A stretch of DNA of 34,962 nt from Bacteroidales bacterium (GCA_900769945.1 CAAGIO010000034.1:1-34962); one strand, 5' to 3'; shown: positions 1 to 8,356, counted from the first letter of the stretch. Made by a program: numbers and translations. Notes: generated by a model from the letters alone, not told the origin.

Positions 1-1
1 C

Positions 2-106
2 GTGCTGATGTACTACATAAATCTTGACTCCTTCCTTGAAAAGCCTGATGAGGACATGAAGAGAATGCTTGCCGAAGCCTCTGAATCGCCGCCGGAAGAC
101 ACGTAG
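2..106 (+). CDS. C-terminal fragment of an unidentified protein
   Basis: The window opens inside an open frame that runs for 34 codons to a TAG at 104-106. The readable end is acidic and proline-tipped (ending ESPPEDT) and follows a short hydrophobic-aromatic stretch (LMYYINLDSF). No domain can be recognised from so little sequence. The start lies outside the window. The hairpin at 145-168 follows 38 bases later, which fits the end of a transcription unit. It could be the tail of a real gene or of a mobile-element protein, and I cannot tell which. Confidence 0.4.
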   Translation: MLMYYINLDSFLEKPDEDMKRMLAEASESPPEDT

Positions 107-144
107 GTACAATAAAGGGGCTTATCCATACGATAAATGTTGCC

Positions 145-168
145 CAACCCCTTACATTCAAGGGGTTG
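145..168. terminator. Hairpin downstream of the left-edge gene fragment
   Basis: CAACCCCTT and AAGGGGTTG form a perfect 9-bp stem with a 6-base loop. No T run follows on the plus strand, so as an intrinsic terminator it is weak. It may be an mRNA 3' end structure or part of an element end. Confidence 0.35.
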
Positions 169-584
169 CGATAGGTGAGTTATGGTTTAGCGGACAGTAA
201 TAATTTTCTTTTTCGATTTTCTCACTCTTTATGGCTGATGAAAGTGGGACTTTTCATCAAAAATGCGCTCTTTGGATAGCAATCAGCCAAAATTGCCCAA
301 AATATTTTCATAAATAATCTTAAAACCGCTTTTTGCCCCTGTCATAGTTTTTTCTCTTTACCGAATGCCTTGAACCATAGATTTTCCTGTGTTCAAAATT
401 TGTACCGTTTTGAATCTGTTGTTTTCAAGAGAGTGCTGTGGCTCAGCGTGTTAGGATATACAAAAAGGCTTCCACATGCATGTCATATGAATATTTATTA
501 TGATCCGGGATTGATTTTATCAAGAGCTACATTTAATTTCAATATATTCCTGTCCAGTAATACTTTTGAAAAGAAAAAAATAAA

Positions 585-612
585 GGGCTGAATCCATTTG
601 TGGATTCAGCCC
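585..612. terminator. Perfect 12-bp hairpin, probable terminator
   Basis: GGGCTGAATCCA, a TTTG loop and TGGATTCAGCCC form a perfect 12-bp stem. On the minus strand the stem is followed by TTTATTTTTTTC, a good U tract. On the plus strand it is followed only by a mixed T-rich stretch. It would therefore best stop transcripts reading leftwards from the ApbE side. Confidence 0.6.
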
Positions 613-627
613 AGATTGTTATCTTTG
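598..627 (+). promoter_or_regulatory. Possible Bacteroidota promoter (TTG-N19-TATCTTTG)
   Basis: TTG at 598-600 and TATCTTTG at 620-627 are separated by 19 bases, matching the Bacteroidota -33/-7 pattern. It overlaps the right arm of the hairpin at 585-612. The only thing it could drive is the short frame at 653-832, so it may be a chance match or a relic. Confidence 0.3.
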
Positions 628-652
628 TTTTCACCACAAAATCTCGGATAAC

Positions 653-832
653 ATGGTGCAAAGTTATACTTTTTTTCGTTTGCGTCACCCAAAACTGCGC
701 AGTTATTTGTGTAAATTATTGACTATCATTATGTGCTATCTGATGTCGCAAAAAGTGATGAAGTCATCAAAAGACCACTCGATGGGAGAACATTATACAT
801 TGGGCTTTGAAGAGTTGAAAATTCCGGTCTGA
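653..832 (+). CDS. Doubtful 59-residue open frame, possibly a gene relic
   Basis: An ATG at 653 opens a frame of 59 codons ending in TGA at 830-832, about 25 bases after a promoter-like TATCTTTG. The product would be basic with a hydrophobic middle (LCKLLTIIMCYLM). The same frame continues past the TGA for another 31 sense codons to a TAA at 925-927. An overlapping frame (about 715-810) also looks coding-like, with the stretch SDEVIKRPLDGRTLYIGL. This mixture fits a decayed gene with frameshifts better than an intact small protein. No family is recognised. Confidence 0.2.
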   Translation: MVQSYTFFRLRHPKLRSYLCKLLTIIMCYLMSQKVMKSSKDHSMGEHYTLGFEELKIPV

Positions 833-1084
833 AAAGCAAGGATTATGTTCAAAATCTAAAAATAGATGAGTCTGAAGCAGAAAACCGACGGGACGAGTCG
901 ATGCTTCAATCAAATTGGAACCATTAAACGACAAAGCCTGAACAAGTATTCGATTGTGTCGCTCTGTATTTGCTTTTAGTGTTGGTCCTCATTTATCCAA
1001 TCTTGTCTATCGTTGTTGAAAAAATATTTAACAGCTGAGTATAATTATTAGATGCTACTTTTTCCTTATTTGCCTTTTCATGAA
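833..1084. other. Intergenic sequence, nothing further identified
   Basis: About 250 bases between the doubtful frame and the 3' end of the apbE-like gene. Apart from the short continuation to 927 described for the preceding frame, I see no gene, repeat or strong hairpin here. Confidence 0.4.
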
Positions 1085-2071
1085 TTACTTGATATACTCT
1101 TTGAATCCGCTTGTTGAGGTTGTTTTAATCGTTCCATCTTCATCAACAAAAATCAGATAGCCTTCAATGTCGGCGTTGTCTTCAAGCATTTGCAATGCTT
1201 TGTCTTTTCCCACAATCATACATATTGAGGCTAAGCAGTCGGCCCATGCGGCGTTGTCAGCAATCACTGTCGCGCTAAGCAGGTTCTGCGGGACAGGATA
1301 CCCGGTCTTTGGGTCGATGCTGTGAGAATAGCGCACCCCGTCTTTCTCTATGTATTTCCTGTAGTTGCCTGATGTCACAATGCCTTTGTCTTTCAACTTT
1401 ATCTTCAATTGTACGTTTCGTTCTGAGTCGTAATTCTCCGAAGGTTTCTCTATCCCAATAATCCAGTTCTCGCCATTAGGCTTGCCACCTCTCGTCATGA
1501 TTTCGCCTCCAACGTCAACAAGGTAGTTAGTAACGCCTTTTTCTTCAAGGAATGTGCCTATCAAGTCGGCGGTGTAGCCCTGTGCCACGGCGTTGAAATC
1601 GAGGGTCATGTTGGGCTTTGCCTTCACTATCTTGTTATCAATTATCTCAATCTTTTTAAAATCAACAAGTTGTCGTATCGAATCCACCATAGCCGGAGTC
1701 ATCTCCATCTCTTTCTTGTAATGAAAGCCCCATGCCGCTACTAATGGACCTATCGTTGCATCGAATGCGCCGTCAGAAAACTCGGAAGCCTTCTTCGCCC
1801 ACTCGAAATTATCCCTGAAGACCTTGTCAACGACAACATCTTCGTTCCTGTTTACCTTCCTTATTATGGAGTTCTCGTCCCAAAGAGAGACCGAGTTTTC
1901 TACTGCCACAAAAATTGAGTCGAACTCTGATTCGAATGTCCTGCCGCCCTCGTCATAGTAAGTTATTGAGAAATAAGAGCCTTGCGTTATTCCTGAGTAA
2001 TTCGTCTTCTTCAGCTGCTCCTTGCAAGAAAAAAGAAGAAGTGCCGAGATAATAAAAATGTATTTCCGCAT
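1085..2071 (-). CDS. apbE: FAD:protein FMN transferase, lipoprotein (ApbE family)
   Basis: ApbE proteins are Mg-dependent enzymes on the periplasmic side of the membrane. They move FMN from FAD onto a threonine of flavoproteins such as NqrC or RnfG. The 328-residue product starts with a lipoprotein signal, with a lipobox ending in Cys16 (LLFSC). The family core is visible: DFNAVAQGYTADLI near residue 160, the Gly-rich VDVGGEI near 187, SHSIDPKTGYP at about 249-259, and the C-terminal ADCLAS that corresponds to the metal-binding D-x-x-x-T/S segment. The Ser at the last position replaces the more usual Thr. The start lies 2 bases after the stop of the upstream Plug gene, so the two are surely cotranscribed. 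The target flavoprotein is not in this window. Confidence 0.9.
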   Translation of the reverse strand: MRKYIFIISALLLFSCKEQLKKTNYSGITQGSYFSITYYDEGGRTFESEFDSIFVAVENSVSLWDENSIIRKVNRNEDVVVDKVFRDNFEWAKKASEFSDGAFDATIGPLVAAWGFHYKKEMEMTPAMVDSIRQLVDFKKIEIIDNKIVKAKPNMTLDFNAVAQGYTADLIGTFLEEKGVTNYLVDVGGEIMTRGGKPNGENWIIGIEKPSENYDSERNVQLKIKLKDKGIVTSGNYRKYIEKDGVRYSHSIDPKTGYPVPQNLLSATVIADNAAWADCLASICMIVGKDKALQMLEDNADIEGYLIFVDEDGTIKTTSTSGFKEYIK

Positions 2072-2072
2072 T

Positions 2073-3335
2073 TTAATGTGAGTTTATCGTTGTTACACCA
2101 ATAAGTTGGTCGTAGTTTTGTGTTGGGTTGAAGAGATATACGAATATGGTGTATCTGTTTGTCGTCTCCCAGAAATCTCCGTTTATTGGAGCCACCGACA
2201 CCTTTCCTGTTTTGTCGCGAACGGCATACATATAATCGTAATAGCCTTGTTTTAGGAGCAGGCTTTTCTTGTATCCTTTCCTCTGCGGGTCGTATTCCAT
2301 CTTCGCATTAGCGTCAATCTGCCAGTCTGTTATTGCGCCGATGATATATATCTCTTTGTCTATCAGATACTCCGGCCATTCAAGGAAGAAGTTCACCATT
2401 GCGTAGTCGGCTTCTTTCGTCGGGTCGAGATTCTGTTTTTCAAGGTAGATATATTTCTCGCCAAAGAGGTCCTCGTCTTCGAGGAAGGTGTGTGTGTTTC
2501 TTTTCGTGTCGTTATAAAGTGTTACCTCATAATAATCCGTTTCCCTATACACTGTACGAGTCTTCTCCGGCCTGTTGTCAAGGTTGCTTGTGTTGATTCT
2601 AAGGAATTTATTTCCAGATTCAAACACCATGTTGTCGTTATTAATATATGATAGCTTCTCTGGATATACGAACGAGGGCTTTATTCCGAAGACGGCGTTG
2701 TCCCAGCGTCCATTTTGCTGTATCGTGACGTTGGAATATTGGTCTGCCCTTGTGTTAAACATGTTCGGGTATCTTATCTCTAACTCGATTTGCTGCTTGT
2801 TAGCCCCAAGTTGTAGGTTTGATGGGTAACGAGGAATTGTCACAGAAATGTTCGCTGACTCTTCCACAATATAGAATCTGCGGGTGAAATATACATCGTT
2901 CGGGTCTTCGCCTGTCACCACAAGTAAGTAATTACCAGATAGTTTCGGCATCATCTCATCGGTAGGGAAGAGCAGCTCGTAATGTACGTAACTTATCATT
3001 GTGTTCAATGAGAAGGTATAGTTGTCAATCTCATCTTGGAAGAAACCGTTGGTATAGTCGTTTTTTTGTAAGTCTGACGGCTGCCAATGGTTGTCGCAGT
3101 GAATGAAGGTGTAGTAGAGATAAGGTGCCTCGTCAGCGAGAATATCGAATTGAAGCAGAAGCTGCTCCCTCATATTGTCGATATAGATTATTGGTTTGTC
3201 AAGCTCGTATTTTACAGGATGGAGCAACACCGTCTCAACCTCGTCTCTGATATTGCGGTCTGAATATGACAAAAGATTTTGCGCTGAAGTGAATACACTT
3301 GTTAACAGTATGATAACCAAGAAGATATTTTTCAT
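2073..3335 (-). CDS. Type IX secretion system Plug protein (DUF5103 family)
   Basis: This 420-residue protein has a Sec signal peptide (MKNIFLVIILLTSVFTSAQ) followed by beta-rich, aromatic sequence typical of the family once called DUF5103. That family is now known as the T9SS Plug. In Flavobacterium johnsoniae the Plug closes the periplasmic end of the SprA translocon when PorV is absent. Recognisable stretches are the YIDNMREQLLLQFDIL segment near residue 50, the FFQDEIDNYTFSLNTM segment near 99 and the C-terminal GYYDYMYAV segment near 365. Length is normal for the family. It is the first gene of a two-gene unit with apbE and is divergent from priA. The family assignment is by recognition of sequence style and conserved pieces; the role comes from the literature on the family. 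Confidence 0.82.
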   Translation of the reverse strand: MKNIFLVIILLTSVFTSAQNLLSYSDRNIRDEVETVLLHPVKYELDKPIIYIDNMREQLLLQFDILADEAPYLYYTFIHCDNHWQPSDLQKNDYTNGFFQDEIDNYTFSLNTMISYVHYELLFPTDEMMPKLSGNYLLVVTGEDPNDVYFTRRFYIVEESANISVTIPRYPSNLQLGANKQQIELEIRYPNMFNTRADQYSNVTIQQNGRWDNAVFGIKPSFVYPEKLSYINNDNMVFESGNKFLRINTSNLDNRPEKTRTVYRETDYYEVTLYNDTKRNTHTFLEDEDLFGEKYIYLEKQNLDPTKEADYAMVNFFLEWPEYLIDKEIYIIGAITDWQIDANAKMEYDPQRKGYKKSLLLKQGYYDYMYAVRDKTGKVSVAPINGDFWETTNRYTIFVYLFNPTQNYDQLIGVTTINSH

Positions 3336-3357
3336 AACGTTGGAATTTATTTGTATT

Positions 3358-3365
3358 CAAAAATA
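3358..3365 (-). promoter_or_regulatory. -7 element for the Plug-apbE operon
   Basis: The minus strand reads TATTTTTG (TAnnTTTG consensus) 23 bases upstream of the Plug start codon. I do not see a clear TTG about 19 bases further upstream. It lies back to back with the priA -7 element in the same 100-base divergent gap. Confidence 0.4.
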
Positions 3366-3401
3366 ATGATTTAATAATAACGATGATATGTTGAAAAAGA
3401 T

Positions 3402-3409
3402 TATTTTTG
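3402..3409 (+). promoter_or_regulatory. -7 element for priA
   Basis: TATTTTTG matches TAnnTTTG. Transcription would start near 3415, which is after the upstream in-frame ATG at 3411. The likely priA start is therefore the ATG at 3438. Confidence 0.45.
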
Positions 3410-3437
3410 TATGAAAAAAGTTAAAAAAATCCAAGAA

Positions 3438-5921
3438 ATGGCTGAGCGTAAGACATTGTTTGTTAACGTGGTCCTTCCGTTGCCGGTGCCGGGCACTTTC
3501 ACTTACCGTGTGCCGTTTGAGTTGAATGAGTCGGTGATGGTGGGGCAGCGTGTCGTTGTGCAGTTCGGGAGAAGTAAGTTGCTGTCGGGGCTTGTTAAGG
3601 AGATAACGGAGCAAGTGCCTGATTGTGAACATGTTAAATATATTCTTGGTGTTGTTGACGATTATCCTGTAGTAAATGCCTTACAGTTTCAGCTCTGGGA
3701 TTGGATTTGTGATTATTATCTTTGTTTTCATGGTGAGGTGATGACGGCAGCCTTGCCTTCGGGTATGCGCTTGTCGAGCGAGTCGAAGATCATGCTCTCT
3801 GATGAGTTCGTCCTTGACAGCATGATTCTCTCTGATTATGAGCATCTTATTGTTGAGGCTTTGCTGTCGAAGAAGGCTATCGTCATCAGCGATGTAAGTA
3901 AGATTGTTGGGTATAAAAAAGTGATGCCTCTTGTTAAATCAATGATTGACAAGAAGATAATAGTGATGGAGGAGGAGCTTGAACAAAAATATAAGGCAAA
4001 ACATGTTACTTATGTCTCGTTGTCGCAGGAATATAGTGATGAGTCGAAACTGCATTCTTTGATGGATGTTCTTTCGAAGCGTGCCTATAAACAGCTTGAG
4101 GTGTTGCTGTCTTTTTTTAGTCTTGGCGGCAGCGTTGAGAACGATCTTCCTCTCTCCGATGTGTTAAAGAAAGCTGATGCCAATAGGACTATTTTGAATT
4201 CGCTCATCGAGAAAAATGTGTTCTATGTTTATGAGAAGAAGGAAAGCCGGCTGAAGTCGTTTAATGCAACACGCGATGTGTCGTCTATTGTTCTTTCTGA
4301 TAATCAGCAGCTTGCGTTAGAGCAGATTCATGAAGGGTTTACTAATCAGAAGCCTGTTTTGCTTCATGGCGTCACTTCTTCTGGAAAGACCGAGATATAT
4401 ATAAAGTTGATTAGGGAGGCTGTTGACCAAGGGCGGCAGGTGCTGTATCTTCTTCCTGAGATTGCCCTTACTGAGCATATCATCTCTCGTTTGAAGACGT
4501 ATTTCGGCGACATGGTTGGTGTCTATCATTCCAAGTATAGCGATGTCGAACGTGTCGAGATTTGGAACCAAGTCCTTGATTTTGACCGTTTTCACTCAAA
4601 GAAATATCAGATTGTTATCGGCTCCCGTTCTTCACTTTTTCTCCCGTTTTCAAATCTTGGCCTTGTCATTGTTGATGAGGAACATGATTCTTCCTTCAAG
4701 CAGACTGATCCGGCTCCGCGTTATAATGCGCGTGACCTCTCTTTGATTTTGGGGCGCCTCCATAACTCTAATGTCCTCCTTGGTTCTGCGACTCCTTCGT
4801 TTGAGAGTTATTTCAATGCTTTGCAGAGCCGTTATCATCTTGTTCAACTCAAAGAGCGTTATGGTGGTCTTGAGATGCCGGATATTATTGTTGATGATAT
4901 GCGTGTCGAACGTAAGCGCAAGACTGTCAACGGTAGTTTTGGTAGTCTTCTCCTTGATTCTATCAAATCTACTCTGGAGGATAAGAAGCAGGTTATCTTG
5001 TTTCAGAACAGGCGAGGCTTTGCTCCTCGTGTTGAGTGTGGTGTTTGCCATTGGATTCCTCAGTGTGTCAACTGTGATGTGAGCATGACCTATCATAAGG
5101 CTCAGAATATCTTAAAATGCCATTATTGCGGCTTTACCATGTCGGTGCCTTCCCAATGTCCTTCGTGTAACAGCACCGATTTGAAGATGCAGGGTTTAGG
5201 GACAGAGAGGGTAGAGGAGGAGATGCAAGCTATTCTGCCTGAGGCTGATATAGCACGTCTCGACCTTGATACTGCCCGCTCTAAAAACAGTTATATGAAC
5301 ATTCTCGACAAGTTCCGACGACATGAGACTAATGTTCTTGTTGGCACGCAGATGGTTTCAAAAGGTCTTGATTTTGATTGCGTTAAGACAGTTGGGATTA
5401 TCGATGCTGACAGCATGCTTTCCTTTCCTGACTTCAGGGCTTTTGAACGCAGCTTCCAGCTGATGGAGCAGGTGAGTGGGCGTTCGGGTAGGAAAGGAGA
5501 GAAGGGAAATGTCATAATTCAGACTTATCAGCCTTCGCATCCTGTAATATTGAATGTGATAAAACACGATTATGAAAATTTTTATTATGAGCAGATGCCT
5601 ATTAGGAGGCAGTACGCTTATCCTCCGTATTTTAGGTTGATAATGATACGGTTAAGGCATAAGGATTGTGCTGTCTTAAATGTCGCCGCCGATTATCTTG
5701 CGAGGCAGATGAGGTCAGTCTTTAAAAACTATGTTATTGGTCCTGAATATCCTGTTGTTTCGAGGGTTAAGAATCAGTTTATCAAGCAGTTGCTGATAAA
5801 GGTTGACAGGAATGCTAATTCAAAGAGAGCGAAGGAGTTAATAAAGTCTATTATTGACGACTTCGGTCATAATCAGGAGTATAGGTCGGTGGTTGTAAGT
5901 GTTGATGTTGATCCGATATAG
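3438..5921 (+). CDS. priA: Primosomal protein N', replication-restart helicase PriA
   Basis: PriA recognises stalled or collapsed replication forks and loads the replicative helicase. Counting from the ATG at 3438 it has 827 residues, normal for Bacteroidota. The N-terminal DNA-binding domain has the typical LPLPVPGTFTYRVP start. The helicase core carries Walker A GVTSSGKT (311-318) and the DEEHD box (413-417). The zinc module has eight cysteines in four C-x2-C pairs (534/537, 543/546, 561/564, 574/577). The SKGLDFD and SGRSGRKGE helicase motifs and the C-terminal domain follow. An in-frame ATG at 3411 would add nine Lys-rich residues, but it lies before the expected transcription start. The gene stands alone and is closed by the terminator at 5939-5969. 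Confidence 0.96.
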   Translation: MAERKTLFVNVVLPLPVPGTFTYRVPFELNESVMVGQRVVVQFGRSKLLSGLVKEITEQVPDCEHVKYILGVVDDYPVVNALQFQLWDWICDYYLCFHGEVMTAALPSGMRLSSESKIMLSDEFVLDSMILSDYEHLIVEALLSKKAIVISDVSKIVGYKKVMPLVKSMIDKKIIVMEEELEQKYKAKHVTYVSLSQEYSDESKLHSLMDVLSKRAYKQLEVLLSFFSLGGSVENDLPLSDVLKKADANRTILNSLIEKNVFYVYEKKESRLKSFNATRDVSSIVLSDNQQLALEQIHEGFTNQKPVLLHGVTSSGKTEIYIKLIREAVDQGRQVLYLLPEIALTEHIISRLKTYFGDMVGVYHSKYSDVERVEIWNQVLDFDRFHSKKYQIVIGSRSSLFLPFSNLGLVIVDEEHDSSFKQTDPAPRYNARDLSLILGRLHNSNVLLGSATPSFESYFNALQSRYHLVQLKERYGGLEMPDIIVDDMRVERKRKTVNGSFGSLLLDSIKSTLEDKKQVILFQNRRGFAPRVECGVCHWIPQCVNCDVSMTYHKAQNILKCHYCGFTMSVPSQCPSCNSTDLKMQGLGTERVEEEMQAILPEADIARLDLDTARSKNSYMNILDKFRRHETNVLVGTQMVSKGLDFDCVKTVGIIDADSMLSFPDFRAFERSFQLMEQVSGRSGRKGEKGNVIIQTYQPSHPVILNVIKHDYENFYYEQMPIRRQYAYPPYFRLIMIRLRHKDCAVLNVAADYLARQMRSVFKNYVIGPEYPVVSRVKNQFIKQLLIKVDRNANSKRAKELIKSIIDDFGHNQEYRSVVVSVDVDPI

Positions 5922-5938
5922 TAGTTATGGTGATAAAC

Positions 5939-5969
5939 AAAAAAAGGAGTTTTTAGGCTCCTTTTTTTT
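5939..5969. terminator. Bidirectional terminator between priA and the exbD end
   Basis: AAAAAAAGGAG and CTCCTTTTTTT surround an 8-base loop, with eight Ts after the GC part on the plus strand and an A run on the other side. It can stop priA from the left and the exbBD operon from the right. Confidence 0.75.
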
Positions 5970-5991
5970 ATTGAATGTTAATGACATAATA

Positions 5992-6453
5992 TCATTTTTC
6001 ACCTTTACGTACTGAGTAGTTGATACGGAAAGCGCCGCATTTACGAAGCTCTTGTTTCACGTCTGTGACGAGGCCCATTCTCACTTCCTCATGTATTTTA
6101 AGAGAAGTGGTAAGCAAAGGTCTGTCGGCTTCAGCGCGGTCTTGGCGTTCTTGTTCAATGAACGGGATAATATCGTCGATACGGGCGAATTGGTCGTTCA
6201 GTTGGATACGAGATTCAGTACCATAGAGTTTTGCGTTAGTAGGAGGACCGATGTAGATGAAGCTCACGAGAGATTTCTTTTCGAGTTTCTGTACTTCGGT
6301 TGCTTCCGGTAGTTTCATTTTGACTTTCAACGAGGTCTCACGCATAGATGTGGTAACCATGAAGAAGAAAATCAGCATGAAGATAATGTCAGGCATAGAG
6401 CCGGTTGATATTGCCGGAACTTCTTTTGCATCGTCTTTTCTAAATTTTGCCAT
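5992..6453 (-). CDS. ExbD/TolR-type biopolymer transport protein (second copy)
   Basis: ExbD proteins form, with ExbB, the proton-driven motor that energises TonB-dependent outer-membrane receptors. The 153-residue protein has the standard plan: a short cytoplasmic start, one membrane helix near residues 20-40 containing the essential Asp (MPDIIFMLIFFFMVTTSMRE), then a periplasmic domain. It is the last gene of the exbB-membrane protein-exbD-exbD operon, 15 bases after the other exbD. It shares little sequence with the upstream copy outside the helix, so the two probably play different parts, as in other Bacteroidota. No tonB gene is adjacent. A TolR role cannot be ruled out from sequence alone. 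Confidence 0.88.
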   Translation of the reverse strand: MAKFRKDDAKEVPAISTGSMPDIIFMLIFFFMVTTSMRETSLKVKMKLPEATEVQKLEKKSLVSFIYIGPPTNAKLYGTESRIQLNDQFARIDDIIPFIEQERQDRAEADRPLLTTSLKIHEEVRMGLVTDVKQELRKCGAFRINYSVRKGEK

Positions 6454-6468
6454 ACTTTTTTTCTCCTA

Positions 6469-7044
6469 TTATTTAATTTCTTCTGGTTCAGCCTCACTGA
6501 TACGTACAGGAACAGCCTTGTTTACGGCATCGATTTTAGCCTCATCGGTTAAGTCGGCGTAGTGCTGTTGGAAGTATCTCCATGCGACTTCTTCTCTAAG
6601 TTCGTTGAAAGCTTTTGCTAATTCATTTTGAACAGAGATGTACATCATATAAGAAGTACCGCGGTCATTCTTAAGTGAGACGACACCTTTGTTTGTCATA
6701 AAGTTTCCAATAAGGTCGATTTCCTTTGTCTCAACTTCTGGAGCTTTCTCATCGTTAGGTTTTGGTGTGATAAACTCTTTGGTGATGTCTTTCAGTGTTG
6801 AGATGTCGCCGGGTTTTCCATTGACCATCAGCTTATCGTACTTGTTAATCATGACGTTCAAAATGTTTCTTTCTTTCACTTTGACATCCATGTCAGGGTT
6901 TTCTACAGGTGGGGGCAGACGGCGTGTGATACCGCTGTCAGTATCCATCGTAGTGGTAACGAGGAAGAATATCAACAGCAAGAAAGAGATATCGGCCATT
7001 GAACTGGCGTTTATTTCCGGTACTTTCTTTTTCTTACGAGACAT
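6469..7044 (-). CDS. ExbD/TolR-type biopolymer transport protein (first copy)
   Basis: This 191-residue ExbD homologue starts with a basic segment (MSRKKKKVPEINASS). A single membrane helix with the functional Asp follows (MADISFLLLIFFLVTTTMDT), and then a Pro-rich PPPVENPD stretch and a longer periplasmic domain than the downstream copy has. The insert between about residues 75 and 115 (TPKPNDEKAPEVETKEID) is charged and probably flexible. It lies 15 bases after the upstream membrane-protein gene and 15 bases before the second exbD, a clear operon. It presumably pairs with the ExbB encoded at 7505-8356. Confidence 0.88.
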   Translation of the reverse strand: MSRKKKKVPEINASSMADISFLLLIFFLVTTTMDTDSGITRRLPPPVENPDMDVKVKERNILNVMINKYDKLMVNGKPGDISTLKDITKEFITPKPNDEKAPEVETKEIDLIGNFMTNKGVVSLKNDRGTSYMMYISVQNELAKAFNELREEVAWRYFQQHYADLTDEAKIDAVNKAVPVRISEAEPEEIK

Positions 7045-7059
7045 GATAAATCCTTCCTA

Positions 7060-7485
7060 TTATTTGTTAAACAGTTTTGAAATTGCTGAATAGATTACAG
7101 ATGCGATTGTGGCTCCAACGATGATATAGCAGAACACCATGAAGAAGTCAACGAATGACTCTACACCTTGTGTTACACCCATTGATGCGAGATACTCTTC
7201 TGGAAGTGTTGAACCCTTGGAGAGTAACCATGCGCATAATGCTATGACACCTGCTATTCCTAAGACGAGGAGCATTGATTTTATTCCTTTCGGATTGATA
7301 ATCATTCCGAAGATTGGAGCAAACAAAATCGCAACCACAGTCAATCCAAGCATGCAATATGCCAAGCCCATAGCTGTTCCAACGCCTTCTTCACCTTTCA
7401 TCATTGTTATTACAGTGAATACTACGATTACTGCCATGAGTGCGATGAGCACATATTTGCAATATTTTGATAATTTGTCGACCAT
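7060..7485 (-). CDS. Small four-helix membrane protein of the exbB operon
   Basis: The 141-residue product is strongly hydrophobic, with about four membrane segments (near residues 12-28, 40-63, 70-90 and 110-132) and a short basic end. No catalytic or binding motif is visible, and I do not know a function. It sits between exbB (19 bases upstream) and the first exbD (15 bases downstream), and this arrangement is common in Bacteroidales. That context suggests a part in assembling or tuning the ExbB-ExbD motor, which is inference only. Confidence 0.75.
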   Translation of the reverse strand: MVDKLSKYCKYVLIALMAVIVVFTVITMMKGEEGVGTAMGLAYCMLGLTVVAILFAPIFGMIINPKGIKSMLLVLGIAGVIALCAWLLSKGSTLPEEYLASMGVTQGVESFVDFFMVFCYIIVGATIASVIYSAISKLFNK

Positions 7486-7504
7486 GATTATTCTCTTGTT
7501 TTAA

Positions 7505-8356
7505 TTAGTTTTTCTTTGAATATGTGTGGAGCATGTCCATGAAAGTGATTGAAGAATCTTCCATGTCGTTTACGATACCCTCAATCTTGTTAAGAATGAT
7601 GTTGTAGCAGATCTGGAGGATAACAGCTACGATAAGACCGAACACGGTGGTAAGCAAAGCGACCTTCATACCGCCTGCAACAACTGTTGGGCTGATGTCA
7701 CCTGCTGCTGCGATAGCGTCGAATGCACCAATCATACCGATAACTGTACCCATAAATCCCAACATAGGTCCTAATGCGATGAACAATGAAATCCAGCTTG
7801 CGCCGCTCTCAAGGTTACCTGTCATCACTGAACCGTATGAAACGATTGATTTCTCAACTTCTTCAAGACCATCATTGTAGCGCATAAGTCCTTGATAGAA
7901 AATACTTGCGACAGGACCGCGTGTGTCACGGCAGAGGTTCTTTGCTCCCTCGATACCGCTCTTGTTCAATGTCTCCTCTAACTTGACAAGAAGGTTCTTT
8001 GTGTTTGTTGTGCTTAATGTTAAGTAAATGATTCTTTCGATTGACACTGCAAGACCGAGAACCAAAATTAACAAGATAACGCTCATGAAGCCCCAACCTC
8101 CATCGATGAATTGTTTCTTAAGTACCTCGTGGAATGTGGCGTCTGTCTTAGGAGCCTGTAATGGATTTGCAGGTGTTTCAACAACCTGTTGTTCAGCTGC
8201 TGGTGTCTGAGCCTCAACTGCTGCTGGTGTCTGTGCTTCAACTGCTTGTTCTGTTTGAGCTTCAGTTGACTGTTCTTCCTGTTGTGCAAGAAGTGTGTTG
8301 CTGATTCCGAATGTTAAAAATCCTGCAACTGTGAGTAAAGCAATTAATTTTTTCAT
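7505..8356 (-). CDS. exbB: MotA/TolQ/ExbB proton-channel family protein
   Basis: ExbB is the membrane stator of the energy-coupling complex that powers TonB-dependent transport. The 283-residue protein begins with a signal-like helix (KLIALLTVAGFLTFGISNTLLAQ). An unusual Ala/Gln/Thr/Pro-rich linker follows at about residues 26-66, including two exact copies of EAQTPAA. Three membrane helices follow near residues 75-100, 190-215 and 230-255. The family core ALGPMLGFMGTVIGMIGAFDAIA is clear at about 190-212. The signal-plus-linker front end is absent from the E. coli protein but common in Bacteroidota. It is the first gene of the four-gene operon. No TAnnTTTG element is seen in the gap before it, so readthrough from the tRNA-Ser promoter is possible. 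Confidence 0.92.
   Translation of the reverse strand: MKKLIALLTVAGFLTFGISNTLLAQQEEQSTEAQTEQAVEAQTPAAVEAQTPAAEQQVVETPANPLQAPKTDATFHEVLKKQFIDGGWGFMSVILLILVLGLAVSIERIIYLTLSTTNTKNLLVKLEETLNKSGIEGAKNLCRDTRGPVASIFYQGLMRYNDGLEEVEKSIVSYGSVMTGNLESGASWISLFIALGPMLGFMGTVIGMIGAFDAIAAAGDISPTVVAGGMKVALLTTVFGLIVAVILQICYNIILNKIEGIVNDMEDSSITFMDMLHTYSKKN
8196..8243 (-). repeat. 24-bp tandem repeat in the ExbB linker
   Basis: Two adjacent 24-base units (8196-8219 and 8220-8243) differ at two positions and each encode the eight-residue period containing EAQTPAA. Being in frame, gain or loss of a unit would change linker length without breaking the gene. Confidence 0.8.

Larger units (their letters stand above)
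169..652. other. Intergenic region with no convincing gene
   Basis: About 480 bases, mostly AT-rich. A 73-codon open frame (370-591, plus) has irregular composition, no domain and no clear ribosome binding site, so I do not call it a gene. The region ends in a perfect hairpin (585-612). The bases near 185-210 and the hairpins recall the sequence downstream of Bacteroidota transposase genes, but that is only an impression and I cannot support an insertion-sequence call. Confidence 0.4.

Noticed and set aside
370..591. 73-codon plus-strand open frame
   Set aside because: No family, irregular composition, no ribosome binding site, and it ends inside the hairpin at 585-612. It is probably chance.
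3357..3632. Minus-strand frame overlapping the start of priA
   Set aside because: Lies opposite the well-supported priA coding sequence and has no recognisable content, so it is a shadow frame.
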